A stretch of DNA of 64,000 nt from assembly GCA_907165275.2 (NCBI GenBank), contig OU015655.1, forward strand, positions 3,980,501 through 4,044,500, given 5' to 3'. Position numbers and translations under genes: made by a program. Origin of the DNA: Zygaena filipendulae (taxonomy: Eukaryota > Arthropoda > Insecta > Lepidoptera > Zygaenidae). The notes beneath the pieces are model-generated. The model searched no databases and had not been told where the DNA came from. It saw only the letters and a program-made list of their open reading frames with translations. This document shows, piece after piece, positions 13,526 through 29,083 of this stretch (position 1 is its first letter; each line of letters starts with the position of its first letter).

Positions 13526-13612
13526 GGCACAAAGTATCGATAACTGAAAGAGTATTGGTTGTGTAAATTAAATATTACGGTTTATTTGAAATTTATAAAA
13601 AGATAAACAAAA
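13526..13612 (+). other. 5' untranslated part of first coding exon, Nca
   Basis: An acceptor ends at 13525 (ATATTTTCAG), giving an 87-base leader segment before the ATG at 13613. The context AAAATGG is favourable. The acceptor implies at least one further upstream non-coding exon, which I could not place. Confidence 0.65.
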
Positions 13613-16221
<2,609 letters not shown>

Positions 16222-16676
16222 TATATTAAATATTAACAGCCATCGGTCGCTCCCACAGCTCCATACTTAACACTAATTGTAAATTATCACCCCTATTACC
16301 TTGCTTGTAAGAGCTAGTGCGCGGTGTAAGCAAAGTGATGCGGATCTACGTGGATAATTGTCCTGTTGCTTGGCTAAATATCGACGCATTATCGATCGAG
16401 ACGCTTCAATATTTCTTTTTGTTATTAATTATTTATCATTTTTTGTTTATCTTCTTTTTTATTCCATACTGTTTGAACAACAAAATCCTAAGCCGTTGTA
16501 TTTCTTTGTGTTTCATATTGAGCGATTAATTATGTTAACTAGAAAATAGGTCCTATTTTTGGGGCGTTTTGTATTAATTATTTGTTACGTAAACAAAGAA
16601 TCCGATGTAAGATTACCACCACCGACCAAACCAAACACCAGGACAAAGGATGCGAAATTATATTATAGAATTTACA

Positions 16677-16682
16677 AATAAA
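16677..16682 (+). promoter_or_regulatory. Candidate poly(A) signal for Nca
   Basis: An AATAAA hexamer lies 456 bases after the Nca stop codon. It is the first clear canonical hexamer I noticed downstream. Whether it is used is not shown by the sequence. Confidence 0.4.
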
Positions 16683-17014
16683 CTGTTATTTCCCATTGAT
16701 ACTGTCATAGTTAGGTTAAATATAAACTTGCTTCTCTGTTTACGTGATGCTATCAAACGTTTGGTTTCTCTTTTGTTTCGTATTGAATTGCATCGATTGT
16801 TCCTACACTTGTTTCTGAATTTCAAGAAATGGCTCCACCAATGAGAGTTTCTGGTATGATCACTGGCACATACGTATGTATGGCTGAATTACCGATTTGT
16901 ACTTCATTTTATCTCAGATAAGTGAAGTTTAAACTTGAGTCGATCTTAAATTAAGACTGAATTTAAAGTTTTTTCATAGTTTGATCGAAATTTCAACTAT
17001 ACTTAAGTCTCTTA

Positions 17015-17229
17015 CCGCCGCACTCAGAGTCAAGTTTAATGATGAAAACAAAACTGCCGCAATCAGAGACGTTCAGTAAATTAATGTTTATTGGCATTTA
17101 ACTGATTAAGTTACATCTCATTAAATGCCAATTAACATTAATTTACTGAACGTCTCTGATTGCGGCAGTTTTGTTTCAAAAATCTATACTTAACTAAGTA
17201 ATCATTAAACTTGACTCTGAGTGCGGCGG
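17015..17229. mobile_element. Family C foldback MITE, copy 1
   Basis: The element is almost one long inverted repeat. It runs from CCGCCGCACTCAGAGTC to GACTCTGAGTGCGGCGG, is flanked on both sides by TTA, and has inner arms CTGCCGCAATCAGAGACGT / ACGTCTCTGATTGCGGCAG. The left arm has lost about 20 bases relative to the right arm and to copy 2 at 50639-50874. It has no coding capacity. The 3-bp TTA duplication would suit a PIF/Harbinger-type element, but copy 2 shows CAA instead, so the class is open. Confidence 0.85.
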
Positions 17230-19162
17230 TTAGTCTATATTTGACCCGAACTTAGCTAGATTTGGATATAAATTTCACTAATCCGTGTATAAAATAGAGT
17301 TCAATAACCTATCGATTCATCGAGACCTAACGCCCTCACTGAACATTCTAGGAATAGGACCTAACCAAGGTTTTACCGAAGTAACAATTTCAATTCAGCA
17401 TTGGATTTTTTGTTTTATGTCATGTGTTATTGTGAATATACACAGTAAATTGTGTATTTTTGTGTCCACGCGTCATATAATATAGGTTATTGAAAATAGT
17501 CGTTAAATTTTTTTATATTTGCGTCACCCCTAAATTTTGCATAAAATATAATGTTAATCAAGTTTCAACTTTTTATAAATTTGAACTCTACTTCAGAGTA
17601 ATTAAGCCCGATTCAGTTTTAATCTTCACTAAGACAAGATTTTATTATTCGTCCTATTTTCACATGCTTTAAGATCTAGTCCGTTGTCTTTATAAATTTG
17701 CTAATAATCAAAATGGTAGGTACGACATACAAACGCACTCTAGGGCTATTTAAAACCTTTTGTTGATGATTTGTTTCAAAATTATTTAATATCAGAGAAA
17801 TGATGACGGTCATCGTTACGGCATGGCCTAGTGATTGTAAAACTAGCAACGCTCATACAACATGGCGGATGTGTGAGATATTATGAATCTGTTGCTTTTT
17901 GTGTATCGATGTTAAATTTTATTGACACTGCGAAAAATGTTGCATTTGGCACCGCAATGTAAAAAACTAACTCGTTTGTATTCATTAAGAACGAAATCAT
18001 TTGATGTCTAATAAGACTTGCTTTCGATAGTCTTATCCATATTCTAATACTGTTACCTCATTAGATTACGTCACGATCGAATTTTATACATCGATTAATA
18101 ATTTACTATAGTCGACGAACGATAAATCGGTGTTAATTGATTAATTTTTGCGGTGATTCGTTCAAATTACCTCACACATCCACCACTGCTTAAGTGTACA
18201 TAATTGTGACAATTCTCTAATATTATAAATTTTCAAAATATCAAAGATAGCTTATATGTTTCGATATCCAATGTTAGCTTAACCGTAGTTATCAACATCT
18301 TTAAACCAGAAGATAGGTAGGTATTACGTGTATCGAATTAATTTACAATATTTTAAGACTATATATAAAATAGGTGATTGAGGTTAGAAAGTGGGTTTGT
18401 TATAAATTTTATCATGTTCAGTGTCTACTTCGGCTGTTTTTGTGAAATATATTTCTATTTAATTTATTAATGCAGAAACTTAGATTTTTTCGAAAATTAG
18501 CAAGCTCATAAAGTTTTGGAAAATCGTGTACGTTTTATTCATAATTCCGTTCATTGAGAATCCATACAGATGTCAATATAAAAATTCAAACGCTACCGAC
18601 TTCGATTAAGGTTGTTGACGAGTGAAAGCCGTACCGAAAACACGCGTGTCACGTTTGTCTTCGTTATTTAAGTCACTTTTCAGCATCTATTTTGGACCCT
18701 GAGTAGGAAACTGGCTTTCAAGAGAGCCATGTTTTAACTTGGGCAACAATCTGAGCGCAAAACAAGAGTGAACTGAGCGCACAATCACAATCCTGTACAC
18801 TCGTGTTTTACTGAAAGCTTTCAGCCGCTGAATGTGTATGTTGGTTTTGGTATATCAATGATAAATAAGTGTCGACAGATGTCAGGTTATACAATTATTT
18901 TTGACGTTTATGACGTTAGCGATTGCAATCGCAAATCTAAGATGAAAAAAGACTATTCCATACTGCGTTGCAGTTTTAAATAAGGCACTGTACATGATAA
19001 AGATAATAGTAATTTAATATTATTAAAAGTTTGATTATGGGTTGTACACAGATGGGTTGTAAACGACATGTTTGTAAGGGAAAGGTGATATTAACGGAGA
19101 TGGAATTGTCATGCAATCGCCTTTAAATGTTTTGGAACATGTATAGATATTTTTTTATATAG

Positions 19163-19337
19163 AACTAGTTGGACCCAGCGGTTTCACCCTCTTGAGTTTC
19201 GGAATACCCGCAGGAACTCCAAACTTCTTTTATTCTTCTTCTTACAATAACAAACAATAAGTAGCGCAATTGGTCCAGCCGTTCACGCGTGATGCCGTGA
19301 CCAAGGGAAATAGGGATTCATTTTTATATACATAGAT
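19163..19337 (+). repeat. Family A dispersed repeat (diverged)
   Basis: It starts GAACTAGTTGGACCCAGCGG and contains CGCAGGAACTCC and GTTCACGCGTGATG. It ends near TACATAGATGA. The second half matches the diverged copy at 6288-6600. Confidence 0.6.
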
Positions 19338-20030
19338 GATAGAAGAAGTAATAGATAAGGGTGCGTGTTACCTTTACGTGCGAACCTCAGAACAATAACA
19401 GTAGGTGCGAACGAAGTAAAACTTCCTCGATTTTGTGACAGATTGACGAATAAACTAAAAATAAGTCGGTAGTCACTGAACTCTTTTTCTTTTGTTTAAA
19501 TTCTTTTAAAACGATATTCTATATACATTTATGAGAAGGTTGTAGTAGGTATATAAAATTGTAAGTTACGGCAGATACTTCATTTTTAATATAATATATC
19601 CATCATGACGAGACGAAGCGGAATCTAACCTAGTAAATTTTAGTATGTGAAAGTCGGTTCCATATTTTTTCTAATTCACCTTTCTCTTACACGTATACGA
19701 CCAGTGTCGTTCCATTGCTAGCCTTAATTACGAGTACTACTCAAAAGTGTAGTCAATAAATATATATAACAGCAATTACAAAATTATTCCTCTCACAAGA
19801 TGGTGCAGTTAACGGCATTCTTTAAAAAACAGCTTTAGCGAGTTTCAAGGTTTTTTCTTTTTACAATGTGGATTCTAGGATTTCCTTCTATAATATGAAC
19901 TTAGTAAGCTATGATGTGATTAATGATTTTCTTTAACAACCGCTTTGAAAAAAGTGTTTAATACATGAAGTTTGCAAGGGTAACGCCATCAAATGAGAAC
20001 GAGTTTCACGTTGAATTTCCGAACGACCTT

Positions 20031-20284
20031 GGCCCTTATTCACTATGATCATAACATGGCGCCACAAAAATTCACTATGATCATGACAAGTTAACGCGCC
20101 ACAAACACTGCCTTTCCCTCGCGCTGAAAGCAGTTTGACTTCAAAAAAATACATTCACTACGTGTCTTACGTGTCATATAGAAAATTTATTTTTAATATT
20201 TTAACATCTGGAGCGTTTGGAATTGTGTTTTTGGGTTTCGCGTTATGGGCAAGGAATCTTCATTAGTCATAGTGAATGAGGGCC
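20031..20284. mobile_element. Candidate short foldback element with 18-bp inverted ends
   Basis: The left end GGCCCTTATTCACTATGA (20031-20048) pairs with the right end TCATAGTGAATGAGGGCC (20267-20284), with one mismatch. Just inside the left end, TTCACTATGATCAT occurs twice. The total of 254 bp is in the MITE size range. No convincing target duplication was seen and there is no second copy in the window. Confidence 0.5.
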
Positions 20285-22025
20285 CAAAGTGAGAGAGGGA
20301 TGCTTACTTTTGTATATTAGTTGCATTAAAGTAATTTAAGATTCTAAATAAAGCAGTGCCTCCATTAAGCAAAGCCAGCGATTGTTAACCGAGAACGTAA
20401 TTGCACAATAACACCAAGACATTTTCACGCAACAATCGACACAGACAAATAGTACTGTTACGGTAAATTGTAATTAATTAAATGTGTTATATTTTATTTG
20501 TATAATTAATTTTATCCAATTAATTATATTCAAATAAATGTAATAATATACTGATCTGTTCGCGTAGCTGTTAATTAATAAGGCATTAGTTATATAATCG
20601 AATGAATAGAAATTAATTATATTAAAAAAGTTAACTGAAATCGTAATCTTGAGTCAGTCGTAAGTATTATTTTGCAATTATATTGTTATTATCGATAGTA
20701 AAAAAAAAATACCTAGTTTGTAATTTTAATTTTTTTCATATTATTTTTCTTATTAAGTACATTGTATTAAAATTAGTATGTAATGTAAAATCGGTTGTTC
20801 ATTGAATAGTGCTTTCATAAGACTTAGCAACAAAAACTCACCAAAATGTTGTTTCGGTGAACACACTGACGGGTATTATATTAAAACCTGAGTTGAAATA
20901 GTTTTTTTATAAGACACCGAATTTCGAGAAAAATGTAGGTACCGATTTACATAGACAATCGATAAGTAAATAGCCTTGACGTGGAATTCGAAACATTCAC
21001 CCCTGTGAGTGATCTAACACCAATAAATATCCATAATATTCATTCTCTTGTATACATATCGATTTTCATACCAGTTGATTTTATCAATTCAAATAGTATT
21101 ATCGTGTTACCGCACTACTCGCACCCGTTGTATTTTAACAATTTGTAGTGATTAATGATTCATAAAAAGCAATTCAGTGGAAGTTTTTGTTTTTGTTTAT
21201 TATATTTTAAATTAATACTTTTTTGCGATGAAATTTATAGTGGGCCTTGTTCTACCCTCTTGCTTAAGCAGACGCATTTGTTGATATTGGATTAATAAGT
21301 GGCATGCACATTGCACAATAAAATATAGGTAACACCAAACATTTCAATAGAAAATAAGACAAGTAACTATTGATGGAACACAGCCTTTAAGTAAGGGGGT
21401 ATAATGCGTTAATAAATTTAAAGAAGTTTTAAATTTTTTACTACGTATGTTTTTCACTAAAATTATTGTGACTATTTGCTCTGTGCTTTTTTATTATTAT
21501 TATAGGTATTATTTGAGTTAACACTATATAATTATTACTGTTTGATTTTGCATGCTTAATTATCTTTCTTTTTTTGATTACTTATTATTTAATTACTTAA
21601 TTTGTTGTCTAATATTTTTTTGTTTATATTGCTTTTATACATTTGTAATAAGAATTCTCATTTTTCTGTTATTATAAATTGAATATCAAGATTAGATAGA
21701 TTTTTTTTTATTTCTCTCTACGTAAATGGTTCATTTATGATGAGGAACTGTAGGTACAATCAAGTGATTACCTTCTCTCTGGGTACAATAGTGGAGTTAC
21801 AGCACAATACATAAAAAAGAATATTTAACCAACCTATGATTAGTCGAAGCGAACATAAGCGAAAAAGTTTGAAAGGAAGGAGGCTCAAGTTCAACGGTGC
21901 TATAATGCCTGGCAGCCACCAATGGAAGGACATGACAGAGGATTTTGAAAGAGTTATTAATATTATCATTACAAACTCAAAATTCCAAGTGTCCTGCTAC
22001 TCCATCTGTTTGAGGGTGCCATTAA

Positions 22026-22038
22026 CCTAACCTAACCT
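22026..22038. repeat. Short interstitial telomere-type repeat
   Basis: CCTAACCTAACCT is two and a half units of CCTAA, the complement of the insect telomeric TTAGG unit. It is too short to mark a former telomere. Confidence 0.6.
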
Positions 22039-22330
22039 TACTACGAAATACTGTCTTACACAATCAGTGCAGTCGAAACTACAATTAGGTACACGAAATT
22101 TCGGTGTTAGGTTACAAAAACAAAGAAATATATTATAGGTCTTAGACCCATATAAAGATATTTTAACTTTCCGATTCTTAACTTTACTTTTTTCCGCTAT
22201 GACTTCTTATTTACTACACCAGCTATAATAATAAAATACCACATATTTGTCGCAAATACAGAAATCTGCACAAATAAATTCAAAGAAATATATTTAATTG
22301 AAAATATTAGATAGCCAAAATATTAGCAAT

Positions 22331-22534
22331 CCCTGCTATAATATTATAAATGCGAAAGAACTCTGTCTGTCTGTTACGCTTTCACGCCTTAAGAGCTCTA
22401 CCGATCATCTTGAAATATCGCATACACGTTGGCAGGGACGTAACTTATGTCAGAGAAGGACTAGGTTACTTTAATCGTAGAATTCCCGCGGGAACTCCCG
22501 ACTTATGGCGAGTGAAGCCGCGGGAACAGCTAGT
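22331..22534 (-). repeat. Family A dispersed repeat
   Basis: Read on the minus strand it begins ACTAGCTGTTCCCGCGG, contains GAGTTCCCGCGGGAATTC, and ends CGCATTTATAATATTATAG. It is full length compared with the copies at 22714 and 28020. Confidence 0.75.
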
Positions 22535-22713
22535 TTAACTATAAATAAGATATACTTAAAAAAGAAAAATTGTTAAAGTGTGAGAACTATCTATTCAAAT
22601 TCGTATGAAAGGTAGAGCCCTGCCGATCTATCCCGATACAAAACAAAGTCACTAGATAACTTATTTGTATAATATACTGAACTCAGTGTTAATATGCCTA
22701 GGTATTTATTAAA

Positions 22714-22920
22714 TACTAGTTGTGCCCCATGGTTTCACCCGCGTTAATTTCAAAGTTCTCGCGGGAATTTCGGGATAAAAAGTACCCTATGTGTTAATCT
22801 GATGTATAAGCTATATTATTGTAAAGTTTCATTTAAATCGATCCAGTAGTTTTTGCGTGAAAGAGTAACAAACATCCATCCATACATACAAACTTTCGCA
22901 TTTATAATATTAGTAAGGAT
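22714..22920 (+). repeat. Family A dispersed repeat, well preserved
   Basis: This is one of the best preserved copies. It begins TACTAGTTGTGCCCCATGG, contains GGGATAAAAAGTACCCTATG and AACAAACATCCATCCATAC, and ends CGCATTTATAATATTAGTA. It has no coding capacity. Size and spread suggest a SINE or other non-autonomous element. Confidence 0.75.
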
Positions 22921-23695
22921 GACTTTATTCAAAGGTTGATACGTAAGTGATTAAAGTACTTACCTATAAAATAAAAAATATCAATATTCATGCAAAGCAT
23001 TCTAAACAAATACTATTTTAATTATTCTATTTTAAGGAAACATAATGGAGAAACATAAGGAAACATAATCTCTACCATAACAAAAAAAAAACAAATTCAA
23101 TAAAAACATCTTGACAGTTTAGCTTATTATTTAGAAAGTACATGAGTTGTATTATTAGCGTTACTCTGCGATAGATACATGGTAATAATAGTTTCCTAGT
23201 CGCTCTTATCGTAAACTTCCCAGTAAAGTAACAAAAGGCTGTTGGGAAAAAAAAGGCTCTTTGTTTCAAGATGGCCGACTGCGTGCAATACGTAAAAAGT
23301 GCGTGCTTGCACGAATTGGCAACGTCGCGTAGGTACGTATTGTCGGGTGCATCTACAGATTTATGTTCGATAATAATTTACCGACATTAAAATTAAGATG
23401 GATTTTGCCACCAATATGTATTAATTGGTTAATTGACCATTCGTTCGAATTGAGATGTATACAATATTAAGTACCTAAACTAAATCCTAAATTTTGTATC
23501 GCAATTTTTACCTACCCATAACGTTCTTAAATCAATGGAATGTAATGCTACATTTAAATAGTTTAAAATAAGAGTTCTTGTTGTCCAATTCAAGATATAC
23601 TCGTACGATGGGTAACTTCTTCAGATTGCTTTTAGTTTTAGATCCAAAATAACAATAGTCTGCAAATATTGAGCTTTTCGTTTATGACTAAATCC

Positions 23696-23748
23696 TTAGA
23701 TAAATGATTGGTCTAAATCAGATCAATCTTGACCAATCATTTATCTAA
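23696..23748. repeat. Perfect 18-bp hairpin
   Basis: TTAGATAAATGATTGGTC at 23696-23713 is followed, after 17 bases, by its exact reverse complement at 23731-23748. The pairing stops abruptly on both sides. It could be a foldback remnant or a transcribed hairpin. Confidence 0.8.
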
Positions 23749-26700
23749 CACTAAAACGATATTTCTATAAAAGATGGATCTGCTATACACAACGCACAGT
23801 CCCGACTTGTTGGAGTCAATGTTGGAATTTAAAATCTACTAAATAGGGGAGGGTTTTCAAATTATTGAGTTAGATAATAATTTCTTTTCTCTTGATAGGC
23901 TAGGACCTAGACTCTAGATTAACGCCACCTATCGGCCTCAACTATAGTTATGGGCATGCCCTTCGTGCCCACAACTGCAGTGGATCCGTGCATGGTATGC
24001 CTACGTTATTGTGAAAATGAAATTAAAAAACTATTCAAATTGTCCCTCCCCCCACCCCGACGAAATTTTTAAACTACTACATGTCATCCACATTGGACCC
24101 AATGTTAACTACAGCAGCATTAATTAGGCGACAAATTTTTTCGATTAACCACATAACATCGAATGAAACTAGCGCCTAGTAGACCTCAAGCAGATTTTCA
24201 AAATTTGTATAAAATAATCTAATTTTAGGCATGTGAGGCTGCAGGAAACGTGTTGTGTTCTATGCAATACATGACTTATAAAGTACCTACATAGACATAG
24301 GTTTCATGTGATTTGAATGTTAAACATATTAGTTAATCCAGTTTCAGTAGATATTCAATTAATTCTTAACGGTCAGCAACCTATAGATAGTAGACATGCA
24401 CTTGTCGCTGGTTTCCTTGAAGATTACAAGTTGCTTTTGTTACGGTCTTCCATTATTTTAAGCAGTAGAAATTGGAGAATAACGAGAAATTTAATATATA
24501 ATCGATCTTCATTACGATTGTGAAGTAAAATAAAATCCATATTAGATAATACTTACATAAAATATGTTCAAATGAAATAAGTATAGAAGATAATAATTTA
24601 GCCGCACCTCTAGTTTATTGCTAGCATTACGTGGGTGCTAATATTTAAATAACGATCTAGAATGTTTTATTTTTAAATAATGATTCCATTATACCTACGT
24701 TGCGTAGATAAACTGTAAAATGCCTCCCAAAAATATTCCATCTATCCGAATATCGCGTTTGAACAAATATCAGTAATACCTAATAATCTGTAGTTTGCTA
24801 ATACGTCGTACTAATTAATTACACTATTCCACACTACACATTTACTTACGAGTACATAACAAGTACCTATCTTCTACACTAATTGCCTATTCACATACAA
24901 TTCCTGATCACGGCACGGTTGCTGTAAGTGTAACTGAAGACTGGAGGTAAAAAGGCGTACCAAGAGCGATTTGCACCAAATAATTTGAATACAATTTAAG
25001 TTTAAAACGCTTATTGCAGTAGCGTGACGCTACTCGAAAACATCTAAGATCCTAAATGTTGAAAGTTAAACATCCCCTAAGAACATAAAATTTATTGATA
25101 AATGGGTAAGTCAAATATGTCTAGTGAACACCAAATTTTGATTGTGATAACTTCGGCAGCTTTTCAAAAATTTCATGAAAAACTGCAGTTTTGAAATAAA
25201 ACTTGATTTAAGTTTCATTTTCATTATCTTAAGATTTTATCTATTGGTGCAAGTCGCCTTACTAACTTTACAATTAAAGCTTAATTAAATCTCTTATCTA
25301 TATGGTAATATATGAAATTAATTAATGATATCTATGAGTATTAAATTGCGTTAAATTATATTCATTAAATTATGATACCTATACCTAAAATAAAACCTTT
25401 TTTAAATCCTAAATATTATGTGTAGCGCTTAAATTATTATAAAATCTTGCAATTACAATTCAGCATTTGCAGATATTATTTAATGGAACGGTGTACCTAT
25501 GTTTAACATCTCTTAAGAATGTAGGTACCTAAATCCATGGGTGCTATTGATTTCTTGATATTCGAAATATTATATATAAAATGGAACGAAATAATTTCGA
25601 TAGTACAGCTACCTGCGTACAATGCATTAAATTGTACATTAACTTGTTCATTAACAATATTTAATGCCCCATTTGCGTATACTTAGATACCATTAACTTT
25701 TTGAATCGCTAGAGCAGATTCCTATGGAATAAGTAGGTACGCTTCTTATCTTAAAATAATACCTGTATTCTTAAACGTCATATCATTAACCCAATGCATA
25801 AATTATTAAATCGATTGTGAATGATTGGATACGATTTTGTTGTTCTGTAAAGTGTAAATGATGGTAAATAATGCTAGAATTTTCACTACCCTAGCGACAT
25901 ATTATAGCAGAGTTATGATCGATGTTTGGGAAGGTTATGCAGAAACAATCAGAATGTTACTTATCCATAGCTAGTTAATTGTTAGATATTACGGAATTGT
26001 TACTTTGTCGACGTCTCATTGATATTTTGATAGCACTCAATACTACATAGTTGCTATACTATTTGGGTGACTTTAACCCGTGTGTGGTCAAATCCAAAAC
26101 TATAGGACTGAGGATCTTTAATCAAAACAAGTGTCGAATTGTTCTGTTGTTTCGGATTTTTCCGTACACACCTATCCCCATACATCATTACGATAAAAAT
26201 TGTAGAGATATGCGTCGTTGCCGCTCGAAACAATAGTAGGTATGGTAAAACTATGGTATTTGCCTGAGTTTTGCGAAGCATTGGCTGCGTTTTGTTTCTG
26301 CTAGTGGCTACTTTGAGACTGCACATTAATATCTAATACCCACTTTATATAAGTAGGTACCTATGGGTATCTTTCGATTTTTTTTGTAATATCATTGCTC
26401 TCATCTCAAAAATTCGTCCTAAATATTGTAATATTTTGTATTTTCCCTGCATAATTATTTTTTACTCGAGTACTTATGTGCTTGAAGGACCAAAATGTAC
26501 AAGAAGATAGTAACTTAATATTCATTAAGAACGTGATTAAAATTAAAAACTTATATAACACAAACACATAGTGTCATTCGTACTCATGTGTTTATGCCAC
26601 GTAGTTATTATGTACGACATATCAATTCGCTTATTATAGTAATCTTGGTAAATATCTTGGTGTTGGTTTCACGTCTCACGCTTATACCGGTGTCGCTAGT

Positions 26701-27711
26701 CGTACAACTCAGCATCGTGCGAAGAGAAGCGGGGTTGAGAAGCCAAGAGGGGGGCGAAGGCGGTGGTAGAACACCAAAATCCCTGGAAACAACAAATAAA
26801 TTGGGGTCGGAGTTGGTTATGGCAGATAAGTAGCACCAAATTGTACCAAAGCGCCAAAAAAGCTCTTCGCACAGCCTTACGAACTTAACGAAATAAGTAG
26901 ATAAAGAGTTAGTTTAAATATAAATAATACTTGTGATTGGTATTATTAATAATTATACCTACCTACACGGCTAATGTTTAAATCTAACAGCACCCTAATC
27001 TTCAATAAAAGTTATTTAAATGTTGATCATCAGTGTGAGTTTTGAAATTATTCTACTTGTAACAATAATATACATATTGTAATAATAATATGTACCTACT
27101 TATATTAATAAAATGATGCATTTTGTGAAAACAAATTGTTCTCTGTGGTCAATTTGTGATAGCTGAAGGGAAAATATTCTTTGAAAGTTGACGTTCTGAT
27201 ACACCTGTTTTAGATTATAATTACTGAACTATCTATTTATTAAATCCTCTTTCTCTCACTTGGAAGTTTTATTTGGATCAACTGCATACTCGCTGACTAG
27301 AATATGATCAGTTGGACTTTGGGTTCAATTTAGAACGTAGGTATAGGTATTTCCTAAAAAAATTAAATTGTTTGCACCAAAAAAAGTGATTTAAACTTGA
27401 TTAAAATGTAAAGGGTTTAAAATTTCAACGCAAAGTCTACATTAGATTAAGCTGGATTTTTTAATATAAATTCATATTTGAGATTTTTTTTCGTATAGTC
27501 CGAACGAAAGTTTTAAATGTGTAGATATTGTTGTAATTTTTTTAAGTCTTATTAATTTATTTACTTCATATAAAACATTTTTAAGTCTTAACCTTTACAG
27601 AATATCCTTATCAAAAATACGTACAAGATTTCCGAAAATCTTGCTTAGGTAGGTACATGAAATACGGTCAAAGAATATTTTATTATCCAAAACAACCTCT
27701 CTTTGTAATCG

Positions 27712-27775
27712 ACTTCCAAAAAGGTGGAGGTGCTGCATTCGGCTGTAGGTATGTATGTTTTTTTTATTGAAAAAG
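27712..27775 (+). repeat. Family F dispersed repeat fragment
   Basis: It contains CGACTTCCAAAAAGGTGGAG, then ATTCGGCTGTAGGTATGTATG. A longer, diverged relative lies at about 63389-63835. The wording is familiar from lepidopteran genomes, but I cannot name the family. Confidence 0.5.
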
Positions 27776-28019
27776 AAAGTTAACAGCCAGTTTTGTTTTT
27801 GAATTACGGTGCTTTTATGGACAGTAAAACTATGTACCTACTTACACACACTTGTACCTATCTCGTCAAAGAGTTCAAGAAAGAAAAGTACCTACCTACC
27901 TACCTAATAATGCAGTAGATCACCAATTGCAACCGCAGCCGTTCATCATGGCAGAAAATAAGAAAAATATTTACTGTGTACTGTAAACTCAATGCTAAGA
28001 GCAATGTCAGGAAGTTCAT

Positions 28020-28227
28020 TATCCTTACTAATATTATAAATGCGAAAGTGAGTTTGTTTGTTTGTTTGTTACGCTTTCATGCCTTATTGGCTCAAGCGAT
28101 CATCATGAGATTTTGTATGCACGTTATCAGGGATCCAAAGAAGGAAATAGGGTAAGTACTTTTTATCCCGGAATTCCCGTGGGAACTCCGAAATTACCGC
28201 GGGTGAAACCGCGGGGAACCGCTAGTA
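28020..28227 (-). repeat. Family A dispersed repeat
   Basis: Read on the minus strand it begins ACTAGCGGTTCCCCGCGGTT and ends CGCATTTATAATATTAGTAA. It lies just upstream of the family B cluster. Confidence 0.75.
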
Positions 28228-28282
28228 CATATTATATAATAAAAGAGAAGACTAATTCAAACTTAAACCTATAAATATTCTA

Positions 28283-28754
28283 GTTGACTAAATTTTTTAT
28301 TAAGTCTGGTTAAAAAATATTGGACACGAATTTTTTTCTTTTTTTACGCACATACCTAATGAAAAAATAACGGCGATACATTGAGTTGAAATTTCGCGTG
28401 ACGTCACTATCCGGTGCTGTTTGTATGGGGGCTTAGAGCGGTTAGTAATGACGTCACGAGCCCCCACCCTAAACTTTTAATGCGCTATATATCTACCTAT
28501 CTATGTAATTTTCATTAATTTGGAAAAGCAAAAAATACGTGTCTTATTTTTTTATTTTCTAACTGACGTGACAGACTAATTAGAATAGAACAGAATAGAA
28601 TAATTTTTTATTGCGCAACAGATACACACAAGGTTTACAAACTAAATAACAAAAACAAAAAAAAAAAAATCATTGCAAACTAAACTTAAAAAAAGATATT
28701 GGTTGGCTGGTTTTGGTCACGGTGTAATTAGAATTTTGATTTTCCAAAGTCAAC
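28283..28754 (-). mobile_element. Family B foldback element, copy 3, interrupted by an insertion
   Basis: It is inverted relative to copies 1, 2 and 4. It runs from GTTGAC (28283) to GTCAAC (28749-28754) and carries CRE palindromes at 28399-28406 and 28449-28456. A 138-bp segment (28587-28724) interrupts it, bounded by the 10-bp duplication TAATTAGAAT (28577-28586 and 28725-28734). Removing the insert restores the family B order seen in copy 1. Confidence 0.75.
28587..28724 (-). mobile_element. Small retroposon-like insertion nested in family B copy 3
   Basis: The insert is flanked by the 10-bp direct repeat TAATTAGAAT. On the minus strand it ends AATAAAAAATTATTCTATTC, similar to the tail of the repeat at about 9280-9296. 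The long target duplication suggests copying by a LINE machinery. Confidence 0.55.
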
Positions 28755-28804
28755 ATCCCTACTGTGCTCTCCAACGCAACTCTCGTAAACTGTCCTCTAG
28801 GCGT

Positions 28805-29083
28805 GACGAAGAAAATAAAAAAAACAATAAACACGTATTTTTTGCTTTTCTAAATAAATTAAAATATACAGAGATAAAGCGCATTAAAGTTTAGGGTGAA
28901 GGGGTCGTGACGTCACTAACCGCTAAAACCGCCATACAAACTGTCAGAATAGTGACGTCACGCGAAATTTCAACTCAAAATATCGCCGTTATTTTTTGAT
29001 TACCTACGTAAAAAAAGAAAAAATACGTGTCCAATATTTTTTAATAATCTACAAGACGGACTAAAAAATAAAAATTAGTCAAC
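28805..29083 (+). mobile_element. Family B foldback element, copy 4 (5' truncated)
   Basis: It lacks the first 60 or so bases of copy 1, then follows it closely to GTCAAC at 29078-29083. CRE palindromes are intact at 28908-28915 and 28953-28960. It faces copy 3 in inverted orientation only about 50 bp away. Confidence 0.75.

Noticed and set aside
26588..26833. 81-codon frame with a hydrophobic stretch
   Set aside because: The sequence shifts from hydrophobic to Gly/Glu-rich without a recognisable family. It is more likely chance or repeat-derived.
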